Shown in pieces: positions 1-6,223 of a stretch of 6,223 bases of DNA. Within the stretch, counting starts at the first letter, position 1; the number at the start of each line of letters is the position of its first letter. The notes under the pieces were generated by a model that saw only the letters and a list, made by a program, of their open reading frames with translations, did not search any database and was not told the origin of the DNA. The stretch comes from Bacteroidales bacterium UBA3382. GTDB taxonomy: Bacteria > Bacteroidota > Bacteroidia > Bacteroidales > UBA932. The stretch is taken from positions 1 through 6,223 of the forward strand of contig DEPW01000044.1 in NCBI GenBank assembly GCA_002358965.1, written 5' to 3'. The position numbers were made by a program, and so were the translations under genes.

Positions 1-639
1 AATCTCGATTTTTCGCTTCCTCCGGCAGGCATAGTGGGAGTGATAGGCCCGAACGGGGCCGGGAAGACGACACTGTTCCGTATGATAATGGGTATCGAAC
101 GGCCCGACAGCGGGTATTTCGAGATAGGGGACACTGTAAAGCTCGCCTATGTCGACCAGCAGCACAAGAGGATAGACCCGGACAAGACCGTGTTCGAAAC
201 GATTTCGGACGGGCAGGAATTCATACGGCTCGGAAAGCGCGAAGTGAACGCCCGCGCGTATGTGTCGAGATTCAATTTTTCCGGTCCCGATCAGGAAAAG
301 CTCTGCGGTGTCCTTTCCGGAGGAGAGCGTAACAGGCTCCATCTCGCATTGACATTAAAGGACGAAGGCAACGTACTGTTGCTCGACGAGCCTACCAATG
401 ATGTGGATGTCAATACGATAAGGGCGCTGGAAGAGGGTTTGGAGAGCTTTGCCGGCTGTGCGGTCGTGATTTCCCATGACAGATGGTTCCTCGACAGGAT
501 TGCCACACACATCCTTGCTTTCGAGGGCGATTCGCAGGTATATTTCTTCGAAGGCAGTTATTCGGAATATGAAGAAAACAAAAAACGCCGCCTTGGAGAC
601 ACCGAGCCTGTGCGGTTCAAATACAAGAAACTGGTTTAG
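1..639 (+). CDS. ettA: EttA, energy-dependent translational throttle ABC-F ATPase (C-terminal part, 5' truncated)
   Basis: The frame is open from base 1 and ends at TAG 637-639, giving 212 visible residues. The start lies outside the window; EttA is usually about 555 residues, so roughly the last 40% is present. The visible part is the second ATP-binding domain: Walker A GPNGAGKTT at visible residues 16-24, ABC signature LSGGE at 105-109, Walker B with catalytic pair D129-E130, and H-loop H159 in SHDRWFLDRIATH. The block around REVNARAYVSRFNFSG and the tail ending in FKYKKLV are characteristic of EttA rather than other ABC-F proteins. Known role of the family: a cytoplasmic factor that binds the ribosomal E site and gates the first elongation step according to ATP/ADP level. 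The usual DEPTNDLD reads DEPTNDVD here, a conservative change. The gene converges on the uup-like gene, and their stop codons overlap. Family assignment is very secure. Confidence 0.95.
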   Translation, partial: NLDFSLPPAGIVGVIGPNGAGKTTLFRMIMGIERPDSGYFEIGDTVKLAYVDQQHKRIDPDKTVFETISDGQEFIRLGKREVNARAYVSRFNFSGPDQEKLCGVLSGGERNRLHLALTLKDEGNVLLLDEPTNDVDVNTIRALEEGLESFAGCAVVISHDRWFLDRIATHILAFEGDSQVYFFEGSYSEYEENKKRRLGDTEPVRFKYKKLV

Positions 640-2429
640 GAACTTTCCTGCCGGCAGGAGAGTTCCAGCCAGCGGTCTTCTTTTGCCTGCAACTCGGGGA
701 TGATTTCGGATATCCTTCGGGACAGCCGTGTGATTTCGTCGTATTCCGCCACGGCGGCCGAAAGCCTTTCCTCGATCCCCTTTTTCTCCAGTGACAGGTT
801 TTCGATGTCTGTTTCAAGTCTTTCGAGCTCTTTCTGCTCATTGTATGACAGCCTCTGGCGGGAACGGTTTTTCTGCTTGTTTTCCTTCCATTCCATTTTT
901 GAGGCGCTCTGGGTTTTCACGGCGGCCGCTTTCGAACTTTTTTCATATTCTTTCAAATATTCGCGGTATTCGCTGTAAGTGCCGGTGAAATCCTTGATAG
1001 TCCCGTTTCCGCAGAATATGAACAGGTGGTCCACGAGCCTGTCGATGAAGTGCCTGTCGTGCGATACGATGATCAGCGATCCTTTGAAATCGGTGAGATA
1101 TTCTTCGAGGATGTTGAGGGTCACTATGTCGAGGTCGTTTGTGGGTTCGTCCAGGATGAGCATGTTCGGGGCAGCCATCAGTATGGTGAGCAGGTAAAGC
1201 CGCCTGAGCTCTCCGCCGCTGAGTGTGCCGAGTTTCGAGTTGAACATGTTGTGAGGGAATAGGAATCTGTTAAGCATCGAAGTGTCGCCGACCGTCTCTA
1301 TCACGGTGGCCTGCGGATCGAATCCCGCCCCTCTCATGCCTGATTGTTCGTAATAGCCGATTTTCAGGGACTCTCCTTGTTCGATGATTCCTGATGTCGG
1401 GGCGAGCCTGCCCGTCAGGAGATTCAGAAGCGTGCTTTTCCCTATGCCGTTCGGACCTACGATTCCGACTTTTTCATATCTGTGGAAGTTGTAGGTGAAC
1501 CTGTCGATGATTGTCTTGTCGCCGTATATGAACGAAACTTCTTTGCAATTGAATATCTTCGTGCCGAGCCTTGAGCTTTCGAGCCCAGACATGTCGATCC
1601 TTCTTTCCTGTACTGTGGCTTCCGCTCTGTCTTTGAGGTCGTAGAAGGCATTGATCCTGTACCGTGCCTTTCCGGTGCGCGCCTGCGGGGTGCTCCGCAT
1701 CCATTCGAGCTCGCGTCTGAAGATGTTCCGTACCCTGTCCGTCTCGGCCCTGAAGTTGTTCAGCCTCTCTTCGCGCTTTTCGAGATATTGCCCGTAATTG
1801 CCACGGTAAAGATAGAGGGCTCCTCCGTCAAGTTCGAGTATGGTGTTGCATACTTTGTCTAAAAAATATCTGTCGTGGGTGACCATCAGCAAGGTGGCTC
1901 TTGAACGCGAAAGATAGTTTTCAAGCGTTTCGATAGCTTCGATGTCGAGGTGGTTCGTCGGTTCGTCAAGTATGAGGAAATCGGGTTCTTCGGCCAGAAG
2001 CGCAGCCAGTGCCGCCCTTTTGATTTCTCCCCCTGACAGGTCTTTCATCTTCCTGCCAGTATCGCCAAGCCTGAACGATGTCAGATTGCTTGCCAGACGC
2101 CTCTCGTACTCCCAGCTATGCTCAGGGCTGTCGCATACCGGCCTTTGCGCGGCTTTGCCCATCAGTTCCTCCATGATGCTCTTTTCAGGATCATAAATGT
2201 ATTCCTGCTCGAGGAAAGCTATCCTGATATCCTTGAGGAAGGTGATCTTCCCTCCGGAGTCCGACTTGTCCGCCCCGGCGAGGATTTTGAGCAAGGAACT
2301 CTTTCCGCATCCGTTCGGCCCGATGAGTGCCATCTTGTCTCCTTCGTTTATGTTGAATGAGATGTCGTCGAACAAGGTCTTCGGACCGTATGATTTGCTG
2401 ATGTTTTCTACTTGTAGATAGCTTGCCAT
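636..2429 (-). CDS. uup: Uup-type ABC-F family ATPase
   Basis: A complete 597-residue protein, the usual size for Uup. ABC domain 1 has Walker A GPNGCGKSS at 37-45, signature LSGGE at 131-135, D155-E156 and H-loop H185. The inter-domain linker (about 210-285) holds the basic P-site-tRNA-interaction motif around EWMRSTPQARTGKARYRINAF at 242-262. ABC domain 2 has Walker A GPNGIGKST at 325-333, LSGGE at 403-407, D427-E428 and H457. A charged tail from about 525 to 592, opening with RLSYNEQKELERLE, looks like the C-terminal coiled coil of Uup. There are no membrane segments. Uup proteins are cytoplasmic, bind ribosomes and also affect precise excision of transposons; which role dominates here cannot be read from sequence. 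The start at 2429 gives the canonical N-terminus MASYLQVENISKSYG and has AGAGG 8 nt upstream. It lies 24 nt after trkA on the same strand, so co-transcription is likely. An antibiotic-resistance ABC-F is less likely given the tail and the standard linker. Confidence 0.9.
   Translation of the reverse strand: MASYLQVENISKSYGPKTLFDDISFNINEGDKMALIGPNGCGKSSLLKILAGADKSDSGGKITFLKDIRIAFLEQEYIYDPEKSIMEELMGKAAQRPVCDSPEHSWEYERRLASNLTSFRLGDTGRKMKDLSGGEIKRAALAALLAEEPDFLILDEPTNHLDIEAIETLENYLSRSRATLLMVTHDRYFLDKVCNTILELDGGALYLYRGNYGQYLEKREERLNNFRAETDRVRNIFRRELEWMRSTPQARTGKARYRINAFYDLKDRAEATVQERRIDMSGLESSRLGTKIFNCKEVSFIYGDKTIIDRFTYNFHRYEKVGIVGPNGIGKSTLLNLLTGRLAPTSGIIEQGESLKIGYYEQSGMRGAGFDPQATVIETVGDTSMLNRFLFPHNMFNSKLGTLSGGELRRLYLLTILMAAPNMLILDEPTNDLDIVTLNILEEYLTDFKGSLIIVSHDRHFIDRLVDHLFIFCGNGTIKDFTGTYSEYREYLKEYEKSSKAAAVKTQSASKMEWKENKQKNRSRQRLSYNEQKELERLETDIENLSLEKKGIEERLSAAVAEYDEITRLSRRISEIIPELQAKEDRWLELSCRQESS
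639..666. terminator. 28-bp palindrome at the convergent stop codons, possible bidirectional terminator
   Basis: The arms 639-650 and 655-666 pair over 12 positions around the loop CCGG (651-654), and the loop itself is self-complementary. The only imperfect pair is 645/660: G-U in plus-strand RNA but A-C in minus-strand RNA, so the hairpin is stronger in the ettA transcript. It begins at the last base of the ettA stop codon and also encodes the final nine residues of the uup-like protein. No uninterrupted T-tract follows on either side. On the plus strand a pyrimidine run (676-684) starts only about 10 nt after the stem. Termination or 3'-end protection is therefore inferred, not shown. Confidence 0.55.
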
Positions 2430-2437
2430 CCGTGGTG

Positions 2438-2442
2438 CCTCT
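2438..2442 (-). promoter_or_regulatory. Possible Shine-Dalgarno of the uup-like gene
   Basis: The minus strand reads AGAGG here, 8 nt before the ATG at 2429, inside the 24-nt gap after trkA. It supports the chosen start. The match is partial, and Bacteroidota often do not rely on Shine-Dalgarno pairing, so this is weak evidence. Confidence 0.4.
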
Positions 2443-2453
2443 GTTGTGTTGTC

Positions 2454-3809
2454 TTAATTGAAAAATTTGTCGACTTCCTTGACTGCATGGGGGAGGGCGA
2501 ATACCGCGACTTTGTCATAAGGCATTATTTGCGTGCTGCCTACCGCGATGATGCTCTCTTTCCCCCTGATGAGTCCTCCGATGATTGCGTCTTTCGGGAA
2601 ATCCAACTCTTTCAGAGGGGCAGATGTTATTTTCGATTCAGGATTGACGATATACTCGATCACTTCCGCTTCTGTGCCGCTGAGGTATTTTACATTCCGG
2701 ACCTTGCTGCTGAGCGTGAGTTTGAATATGCGTCCTGCCGTTATCAGTTTCTTGTTTATTACGGCGTCCACTCCCATCCCTTTGGCGAGCTGGATATATT
2801 CGATATTCTCCACTTCGGCGATTGTCTTCATTACCCCGAAACGCTTTGCTATCATGCAGGCAAGGATATTGGTCTCGGTGTTGCTGGTTACCGCCACAAA
2901 GGCATCGTAATCTTTTATTCCTTCGTCGATCAGGAAATCCGAATTGCGTCCGTCGCCGTTTACGACAAGTATGTTGTTGAACTTCTCGGACAGCTCGGTG
3001 CAGCGGTCTTTCTTGAGTTCGATGAGTTTTATGTTCGGGGTGGTCCGCGATGTCCTTGCCGCCACGAATTCTCCGATCTTCCCTCCTCCGAGGATCATCA
3101 GGCTGTTGATGCGTATATTCGGCTTGCCGGTGAACTGCATCAGCTCATTCACCCCTTCTTTCTTGGTAATCATGAAGATCAGGTCGTTCATCTTCAGTTT
3201 TGTATCCGTGTGGGGGATGATGGTAAGGCCGTTCCTCGAAATGGCGACGACCCTGAAGGGAAGGTCCTCGTAAGTTCCGGAAAAATCCGAAGGCCGTTTG
3301 CCTATGAGCGAGGCTCCGTCGTCGAGTTTGAAGACGATCATCTGGAGTTTGCCTTGTGCGAAATCCATGAACTCGGCCGATGCCGTGTGTTTCATGAGTT
3401 CGCAGATTTCTTCCGCGGCGACTTTTTCCGGATAAAAGAGCAGGTCTATTCCCAGCGAAGTGAACAGCAGCCGGTTTTCGGCCCTCATGTATTCCTCGTT
3501 GTTTATCCTCGCCGCAACCTTCTTCGCCCCTATGTTCTTGGCGAGCAGCGAACTGACGATGTTGACATGCTGCATGGCCGCAGGGCTTACGGCGATGAAA
3601 AGGTCGGCTTTGTCCGCACCGGCCTGCTTGAGTTTCTCGATTGACGACGGATCTCCCTCCACTGTAAGCACATCCGTAGTCCCGGCGAGGGCTTCGAGCC
3701 GTTCCGTATTGCTGTCGAGGACTGTAATGTTGTTGCTTTCCGAACTTGAGCTGAGCATCTTTGCCAAGTGGCTGCCGACTTCACCTGCGCCGGCTATTAC
3801 TATTTTCAT
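2454..3809 (-). CDS. trkA: TrkA, potassium uptake system NAD-binding regulatory subunit
   Basis: A complete 451-residue protein, matching the usual length of duplicated TrkA (about 450-460). It is an internal tandem of RCK modules. The first RCK_N has the Rossmann motif GAGEVG at 7-12, a ribose-binding acidic residue D32 and EGD at 51-53. The first RCK_C spans about 143-220. The second RCK_N has GGGKIG at 241-246, acidic E264 and GDG at 285-287. The second RCK_C spans about 370-450. There is no signal peptide or membrane segment: TrkA is a cytoplasmic ring that binds NAD(H) and nucleotides and gates the membrane subunit TrkH/KtrB for K+ uptake. No trkH is adjacent: the next gene downstream is the uup-like ATPase and the divergent neighbour is a UvrA paralogue. 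The ATG at 3809 is chosen because the Rossmann strand MKIVIAGAGEVG begins immediately. No Shine-Dalgarno is visible in its AT-rich leader. A good promoter lies about 30 nt upstream. Confidence 0.95.
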   Translation of the reverse strand: MKIVIAGAGEVGSHLAKMLSSSSESNNITVLDSNTERLEALAGTTDVLTVEGDPSSIEKLKQAGADKADLFIAVSPAAMQHVNIVSSLLAKNIGAKKVAARINNEEYMRAENRLLFTSLGIDLLFYPEKVAAEEICELMKHTASAEFMDFAQGKLQMIVFKLDDGASLIGKRPSDFSGTYEDLPFRVVAISRNGLTIIPHTDTKLKMNDLIFMITKKEGVNELMQFTGKPNIRINSLMILGGGKIGEFVAARTSRTTPNIKLIELKKDRCTELSEKFNNILVVNGDGRNSDFLIDEGIKDYDAFVAVTSNTETNILACMIAKRFGVMKTIAEVENIEYIQLAKGMGVDAVINKKLITAGRIFKLTLSSKVRNVKYLSGTEAEVIEYIVNPESKITSAPLKELDFPKDAIIGGLIRGKESIIAVGSTQIMPYDKVAVFALPHAVKEVDKFFN

Positions 3810-3838
3810 CCTGAAAAAGGTTTAATTCAAACAATTTT

Positions 3839-3869
3839 CAAAAATAAGAAGATTTGAACTAAAATCAAA
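3839..3869 (-). promoter_or_regulatory. Bacteroidota-type promoter for trkA (and probably the uup-like gene)
   Basis: On the minus strand a TTTG (-33 element) at 3869-3866 is followed after 19 nt by TATTTTTG at 3846-3839, which fits the Bacteroidota -7 consensus TAnnTTTG. Transcription would start near 3832-3835, leaving a leader of about 25 nt before the trkA ATG. It overlaps the opposing promoter: its -33 element lies within the spacer of the plus-strand promoter. The region is AT-rich, so some chance matching is possible, but both boxes and the spacing agree. Confidence 0.65.
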
Positions 3870-3877
3870 AATCTTCT
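3847..3877. repeat. 9-bp inverted repeat centred between the divergent promoters, candidate operator
   Basis: AGAAGATTT at 3847-3855 is perfectly repeated in inverse as AAATCTTCT at 3869-3877, with a 13-bp spacer. The centre (3862) coincides with the symmetry centre of the two promoters (about 3861.5). Each arm touches the -33 element of one promoter and abuts the -7 element of the other. A dimeric regulator here could block both directions at once. That role is inference; no regulator gene is visible in the window. Confidence 0.4.
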
Positions 3878-3884
3878 ATCTTTG
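3853..3884 (+). promoter_or_regulatory. Bacteroidota-type promoter for the uvrA-like gene
   Basis: TTTG at 3853-3856 is followed after 20 nt by TATCTTTG at 3877-3884, then C. This matches the Bacteroidota consensus TTTG / TAnnTTTGC at the expected spacing. Transcription would start around 3888-3892, giving a leader of about 50 nt before the ATG at 3939. The -7 element sits at the sharp change from AT-rich to GC-rich sequence. It is the only good candidate upstream of this gene. Confidence 0.75.
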
Positions 3885-3925
3885 CCGTCGGCTTCTTCAA
3901 GGCCCGCGGCGGCTTTGGGGGCGCG

Positions 3926-3931
3926 AGGAGG
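3926..3931 (+). promoter_or_regulatory. Strong Shine-Dalgarno of the uvrA-like gene
   Basis: A perfect AGGAGG lies 7 nt upstream of the ATG at 3939, separated by the A/T-only spacer AAAATTT. It fixes the start codon. Such a consensus site is unusual for Bacteroidota, where start regions are mostly A-rich without Shine-Dalgarno, and trkA across the gap has none. Confidence 0.75.
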
Positions 3932-3938
3932 AAAATTT

Positions 3939-6223
3939 ATGCTTGAAGATACGCTCATCCCTCAGAAGATCATAGTGCGCGGCGCGCGCGTGCATAACCT
4001 AAGGAACATCGATGTGGACATACCGTTGAACAGGATCGTCGGCGTGGCGGGAGTTTCCGGTTCCGGCAAGTCCTCTCTTGCGCTCGGGGTCCTGTACTCT
4101 GAAGGCTCCAGGCGTTATCTGGAATCCCTGTCTACATATACCAGAAGGCGCATGACCCAGGCGGCAAGGGCCGATGTAGATGAGGTACTGTATGTGCCGG
4201 CTGCCCTTGCGATGCACCAGCGTCCCGGCATACCGGGCATACGCAGCACTTTCGGGACGGGGACCGAATTGCTCAATAGCTTGAGACTCATATATTCCCG
4301 ACTTGCGAGCCACCGCTGTCCCAACGGGCATTATCTGAAACCGTCGCTGTCGGTAGCGGCCGGCCTCGAACTCGTCTGCCCTGAATGCGGCACGCATTTT
4401 TACGCCCCGTCGGCGGAGGAGCTTTCCTTCAACAGCCAGGGGGCCTGCCACAAATGCGACGGGACCGGGACGGTCAGGATGGTTGACGAGACGACATTGG
4501 TGCCGGACGAGACCCTGTCGATAGACGAAGGTGCCGTAGCCCCTTGGAACACGCTCATGTGGTCTTTGATGACAGATGTGTGCCGGGAAATGGGAGTGCG
4601 CACGGATGTGCCGTTCAATCAGCTGACTGACAAGGAGCGGGATATCGTCTTCCATGGCCCTGCCGAGAAGAAACATATATTTTACAAGTCGAAGACTACC
4701 AATCAGGCCGGAGAGCTGGACTTTACCTATTTCAATGCGGTATATACGGTGGAGAACGCCCTTGCCAAGGTCAAGGATGAAAAGGGTATGAAACGCGTAG
4801 AGCGTTTCCTGAAGACCGATACCTGTCCGGACTGTGCCGGCACGCGCCTGTCGGAGGCTGCAAGGGCCCCTCTTGTCCGGGGCATATCGTTGGCCGATGC
4901 TTGTAAGATGACCCTGTACAAGCTGGTCGAATGGGTGAAAGGCATTCCGCAGACGCTTCCCGAAGACATGCGTCCGATGGCTGTCAACATTTGCGAGTCT
5001 TTACTCGATGCTTCCGCAAGATTGCTGGATCTTGGCGTAGGCTATCTCAGTCTCGACCGTGCATCGTCGACATTGTCTACAGGCGAAAGGCAGAGGATGC
5101 AGCTTGCCCGTGCGGTCAGGAACCGCACCACCGGGGTGCTTTATGTTCTCGACGAACCGTCGATCGGGCTTCATCCGGCCAATATCGCAGGGCTTGCGGG
5201 AGTGATGAAGGATCTCATAGCCGATGGCAATTCGGTAATACTTGTCGACCATGACATACAGATACTTTCGGCGGCCGACCATTTGATCGAGCTCGGCCCT
5301 GGGGCGGGCTCTTCGGGAGGCAATGTCATTGCGCAGGGAACCATAAGGGAAATCATGGAGGATCCTCTTTCGAAGATAGGGCCTTTCCTTTCAGGCCGCT
5401 CGGGCATCGAGGCCCGTGAACGCTCGGAAGCGGACAAGCTCTTCGCAAAGGGCCGCATCCGTATGTCGACAGGCCCCATCCATACGGTCAAGCCTTTGGA
5501 AGTCGACATCCCCAAGGGAAGGCTTACCGTAGTGACCGGCGTTTCCGGTTCGGGCAAGACCACGCTGGTGCTGGAAAGCCTTGTGCCAGGATTGCGTGCC
5601 CTGGTTGCCGGAATGCGGCTTCCCGCTCATGTGCGGAGTATCGAAGCCGAAGGAATAAGGCAGGTCAAGCTGATAGACGCTTCGCCTATAGGCATCAATA
5701 TCCGATCCACAGTGGCGACATACGCCAATGTCCATGACGAGTTGCGCAAAGCCTATGCGAAGACTCCGGATGCCAAGAAGATGCTTTACAGGGACGGGGA
5801 TTTCTCGTACAATACCGGAAAACTCCGCTGTCCTACCTGTGACGGCACCGGGACGATCAGCCTCGATGTGCAGTTCCTTCCGGATGTGGAAATCCCTTGC
5901 CCGGATTGCAGAGGTTCACGGTATGCGAAAGAAGCCAATATGGTCAGACGCGAAAACGAGACCGGGGAGCTCTATTCGCTTCCTGAAGTGATGGCAATGG
6001 ATGTGAACGAAGCGCTTGCCGCCTGCTACGATCTGAAGACGGTAAGGCAGAGATTGCAGGTGCTGAAAGATCTCGGGCTCGGCTACCTTACTCTCGGCGA
6101 ACAGACTCCGGGCCTGTCCGGCGGCGAGGCGCAGCGCCTGAAACTCGCCAGCGAAATGGGCCGTTGGCAGGAAGACTCGGTATTTGTCTTCGACGAGCCG
6201 ACCATAGGCCTGCATCCGTCGGA
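3939..6223 (+). CDS. uvrA2: UvrA-family ABC ATPase lacking the UvrB-binding domain (class II / UvrA2-like), 3' truncated
   Basis: Open from ATG 3939 to the window edge: 761 codons and two bases, with no stop. ATPase domain 1 has Walker A GVSGSGKSS at 38-46, signature LSTGE at 379-383, D405-E406 and H-loop H438. ATPase domain 2 has K540 in GVSGSGKTT, LSGGE at 726-730 and D752-E753, and is cut just after that. Cysteine pairs are C147/C150 with C170/C173, C296/C299 (CPDCAGTRL), and C631/C634 with C654/C657; the last set matches the UvrA DNA-contacting zinc module. Only about 20 residues separate C127 (LASHRCP) from C147, where standard UvrA has over 100 residues forming the UvrB-binding domain, so this is a short class II paralogue; the insertion-domain region (about 174-295) is retained. 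Family members bind DNA and some protect against DNA-intercalating drugs; coupling to UvrB repair is doubtful. Missing sequence should be about 60-90 residues. It is divergent from trkA, with its own promoter and strong ribosome site. Confidence 0.92.
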   Translation, partial: MLEDTLIPQKIIVRGARVHNLRNIDVDIPLNRIVGVAGVSGSGKSSLALGVLYSEGSRRYLESLSTYTRRRMTQAARADVDEVLYVPAALAMHQRPGIPGIRSTFGTGTELLNSLRLIYSRLASHRCPNGHYLKPSLSVAAGLELVCPECGTHFYAPSAEELSFNSQGACHKCDGTGTVRMVDETTLVPDETLSIDEGAVAPWNTLMWSLMTDVCREMGVRTDVPFNQLTDKERDIVFHGPAEKKHIFYKSKTTNQAGELDFTYFNAVYTVENALAKVKDEKGMKRVERFLKTDTCPDCAGTRLSEAARAPLVRGISLADACKMTLYKLVEWVKGIPQTLPEDMRPMAVNICESLLDASARLLDLGVGYLSLDRASSTLSTGERQRMQLARAVRNRTTGVLYVLDEPSIGLHPANIAGLAGVMKDLIADGNSVILVDHDIQILSAADHLIELGPGAGSSGGNVIAQGTIREIMEDPLSKIGPFLSGRSGIEARERSEADKLFAKGRIRMSTGPIHTVKPLEVDIPKGRLTVVTGVSGSGKTTLVLESLVPGLRALVAGMRLPAHVRSIEAEGIRQVKLIDASPIGINIRSTVATYANVHDELRKAYAKTPDAKKMLYRDGDFSYNTGKLRCPTCDGTGTISLDVQFLPDVEIPCPDCRGSRYAKEANMVRRENETGELYSLPEVMAMDVNEALAACYDLKTVRQRLQVLKDLGLGYLTLGEQTPGLSGGEAQRLKLASEMGRWQEDSVFVFDEPTIGLHPS

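Noticed and set aside
636..2429. The ABC-F protein as an antibiotic-resistance (ribosomal protection) factor
   Set aside because: It has the standard Uup-like linker motif and the Uup-type C-terminal coiled coil, and no resistance-gene or mobile context.
2487..3644. A 385-codon open frame on the plus strand opposite trkA
   Set aside because: It lies entirely antisense to a fully motif-supported TrkA, has no recognisable domain, and its composition (many F, R, D, H) is typical of an antisense reading of codon-biased DNA.
3820..3832. Small inverted repeat GTTT/AAAC in the trkA leader
   Set aside because: Four A/T-rich pairs with a 5-nt loop are expected by chance in such AT-rich sequence.
3902..3922. 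GC-rich leader segment that could fold (GCCC with GGGC) before the uvrA-like gene, possible riboswitch
   Set aside because: Only about 4 bp pair convincingly and nothing matches a known riboswitch; the leader is only about 50 nt.
3999..4676. A 225-codon open frame on the minus strand inside the uvrA-like gene
   Set aside because: It is antisense to a coding frame with Walker A and paired cysteines, has an Arg/His/Gly-rich composition, and no promoter or ribosome site was found for it.
5073..5099. STGE signature in the uvrA-like protein as evidence of a decayed gene
   Set aside because: All other ATPase motifs and the zinc cysteines are intact, the frame is uninterrupted, and the promoter and ribosome site are strong.
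5171..5735. Two overlapping minus-strand open frames (about 115-130 codons) inside the uvrA-like gene
   Set aside because: They overlap each other and the sense ATPase domain, and they show no family motif; they are shadows of codon bias.

Overview
The window looks like chromosomal, vertically inherited DNA from a member of the Bacteroidota, most likely Bacteroidales; I cannot name the genus. The evidence is two good matches to the Bacteroidota sigma-factor promoter (TTTG, about 20 nt, TAnnTTTG) in the only sizeable intergenic gap, moderate GC (about half), a trkA leader with no Shine-Dalgarno, and protein sequences that fit this phylum. I saw no RNA genes, CRISPR, insertion sequences, integrases or phage genes.

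Layout: (1) 1-639, plus strand: the C-terminal part of EttA, an ABC-F translation factor, cut by the left window edge. (2) 636-2429, minus strand: a complete Uup-type ABC-F ATPase. It converges on ettA, and the two stop codons share bases in the tetramer TTAG (636-639). A 28-bp near-perfect palindrome (639-666) lies on this junction. (3) 2454-3809, minus strand: trkA, the NAD-binding regulatory subunit of the Trk/Ktr potassium uptake system. It sits 24 nt upstream of the uup-like gene, so the two probably form one transcript. (4) 3810-3938: a 129-bp divergent intergenic region with two interleaved Bacteroidota promoters arranged around a dyad. (5) 3939-6223, plus strand: a UvrA-family ATPase without the UvrB-binding domain (class II, UvrA2-like), cut by the right edge before its second H-loop.

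How the genes fit together: three of the four are soluble tandem-ABC ATPases with no membrane domain. Two probably act on the ribosome and one on DNA. TrkA is a cytoplasmic gating subunit whose channel partner (TrkH/KtrB) is not encoded next to it here. There is no clear shared pathway. The most distinctive features are regulatory: the back-to-back promoters with a centred inverted repeat, and the hairpin embedded in the convergent stop codons. I do not see a convincing previously undescribed system; the class II UvrA is the gene whose biological role is least settled.
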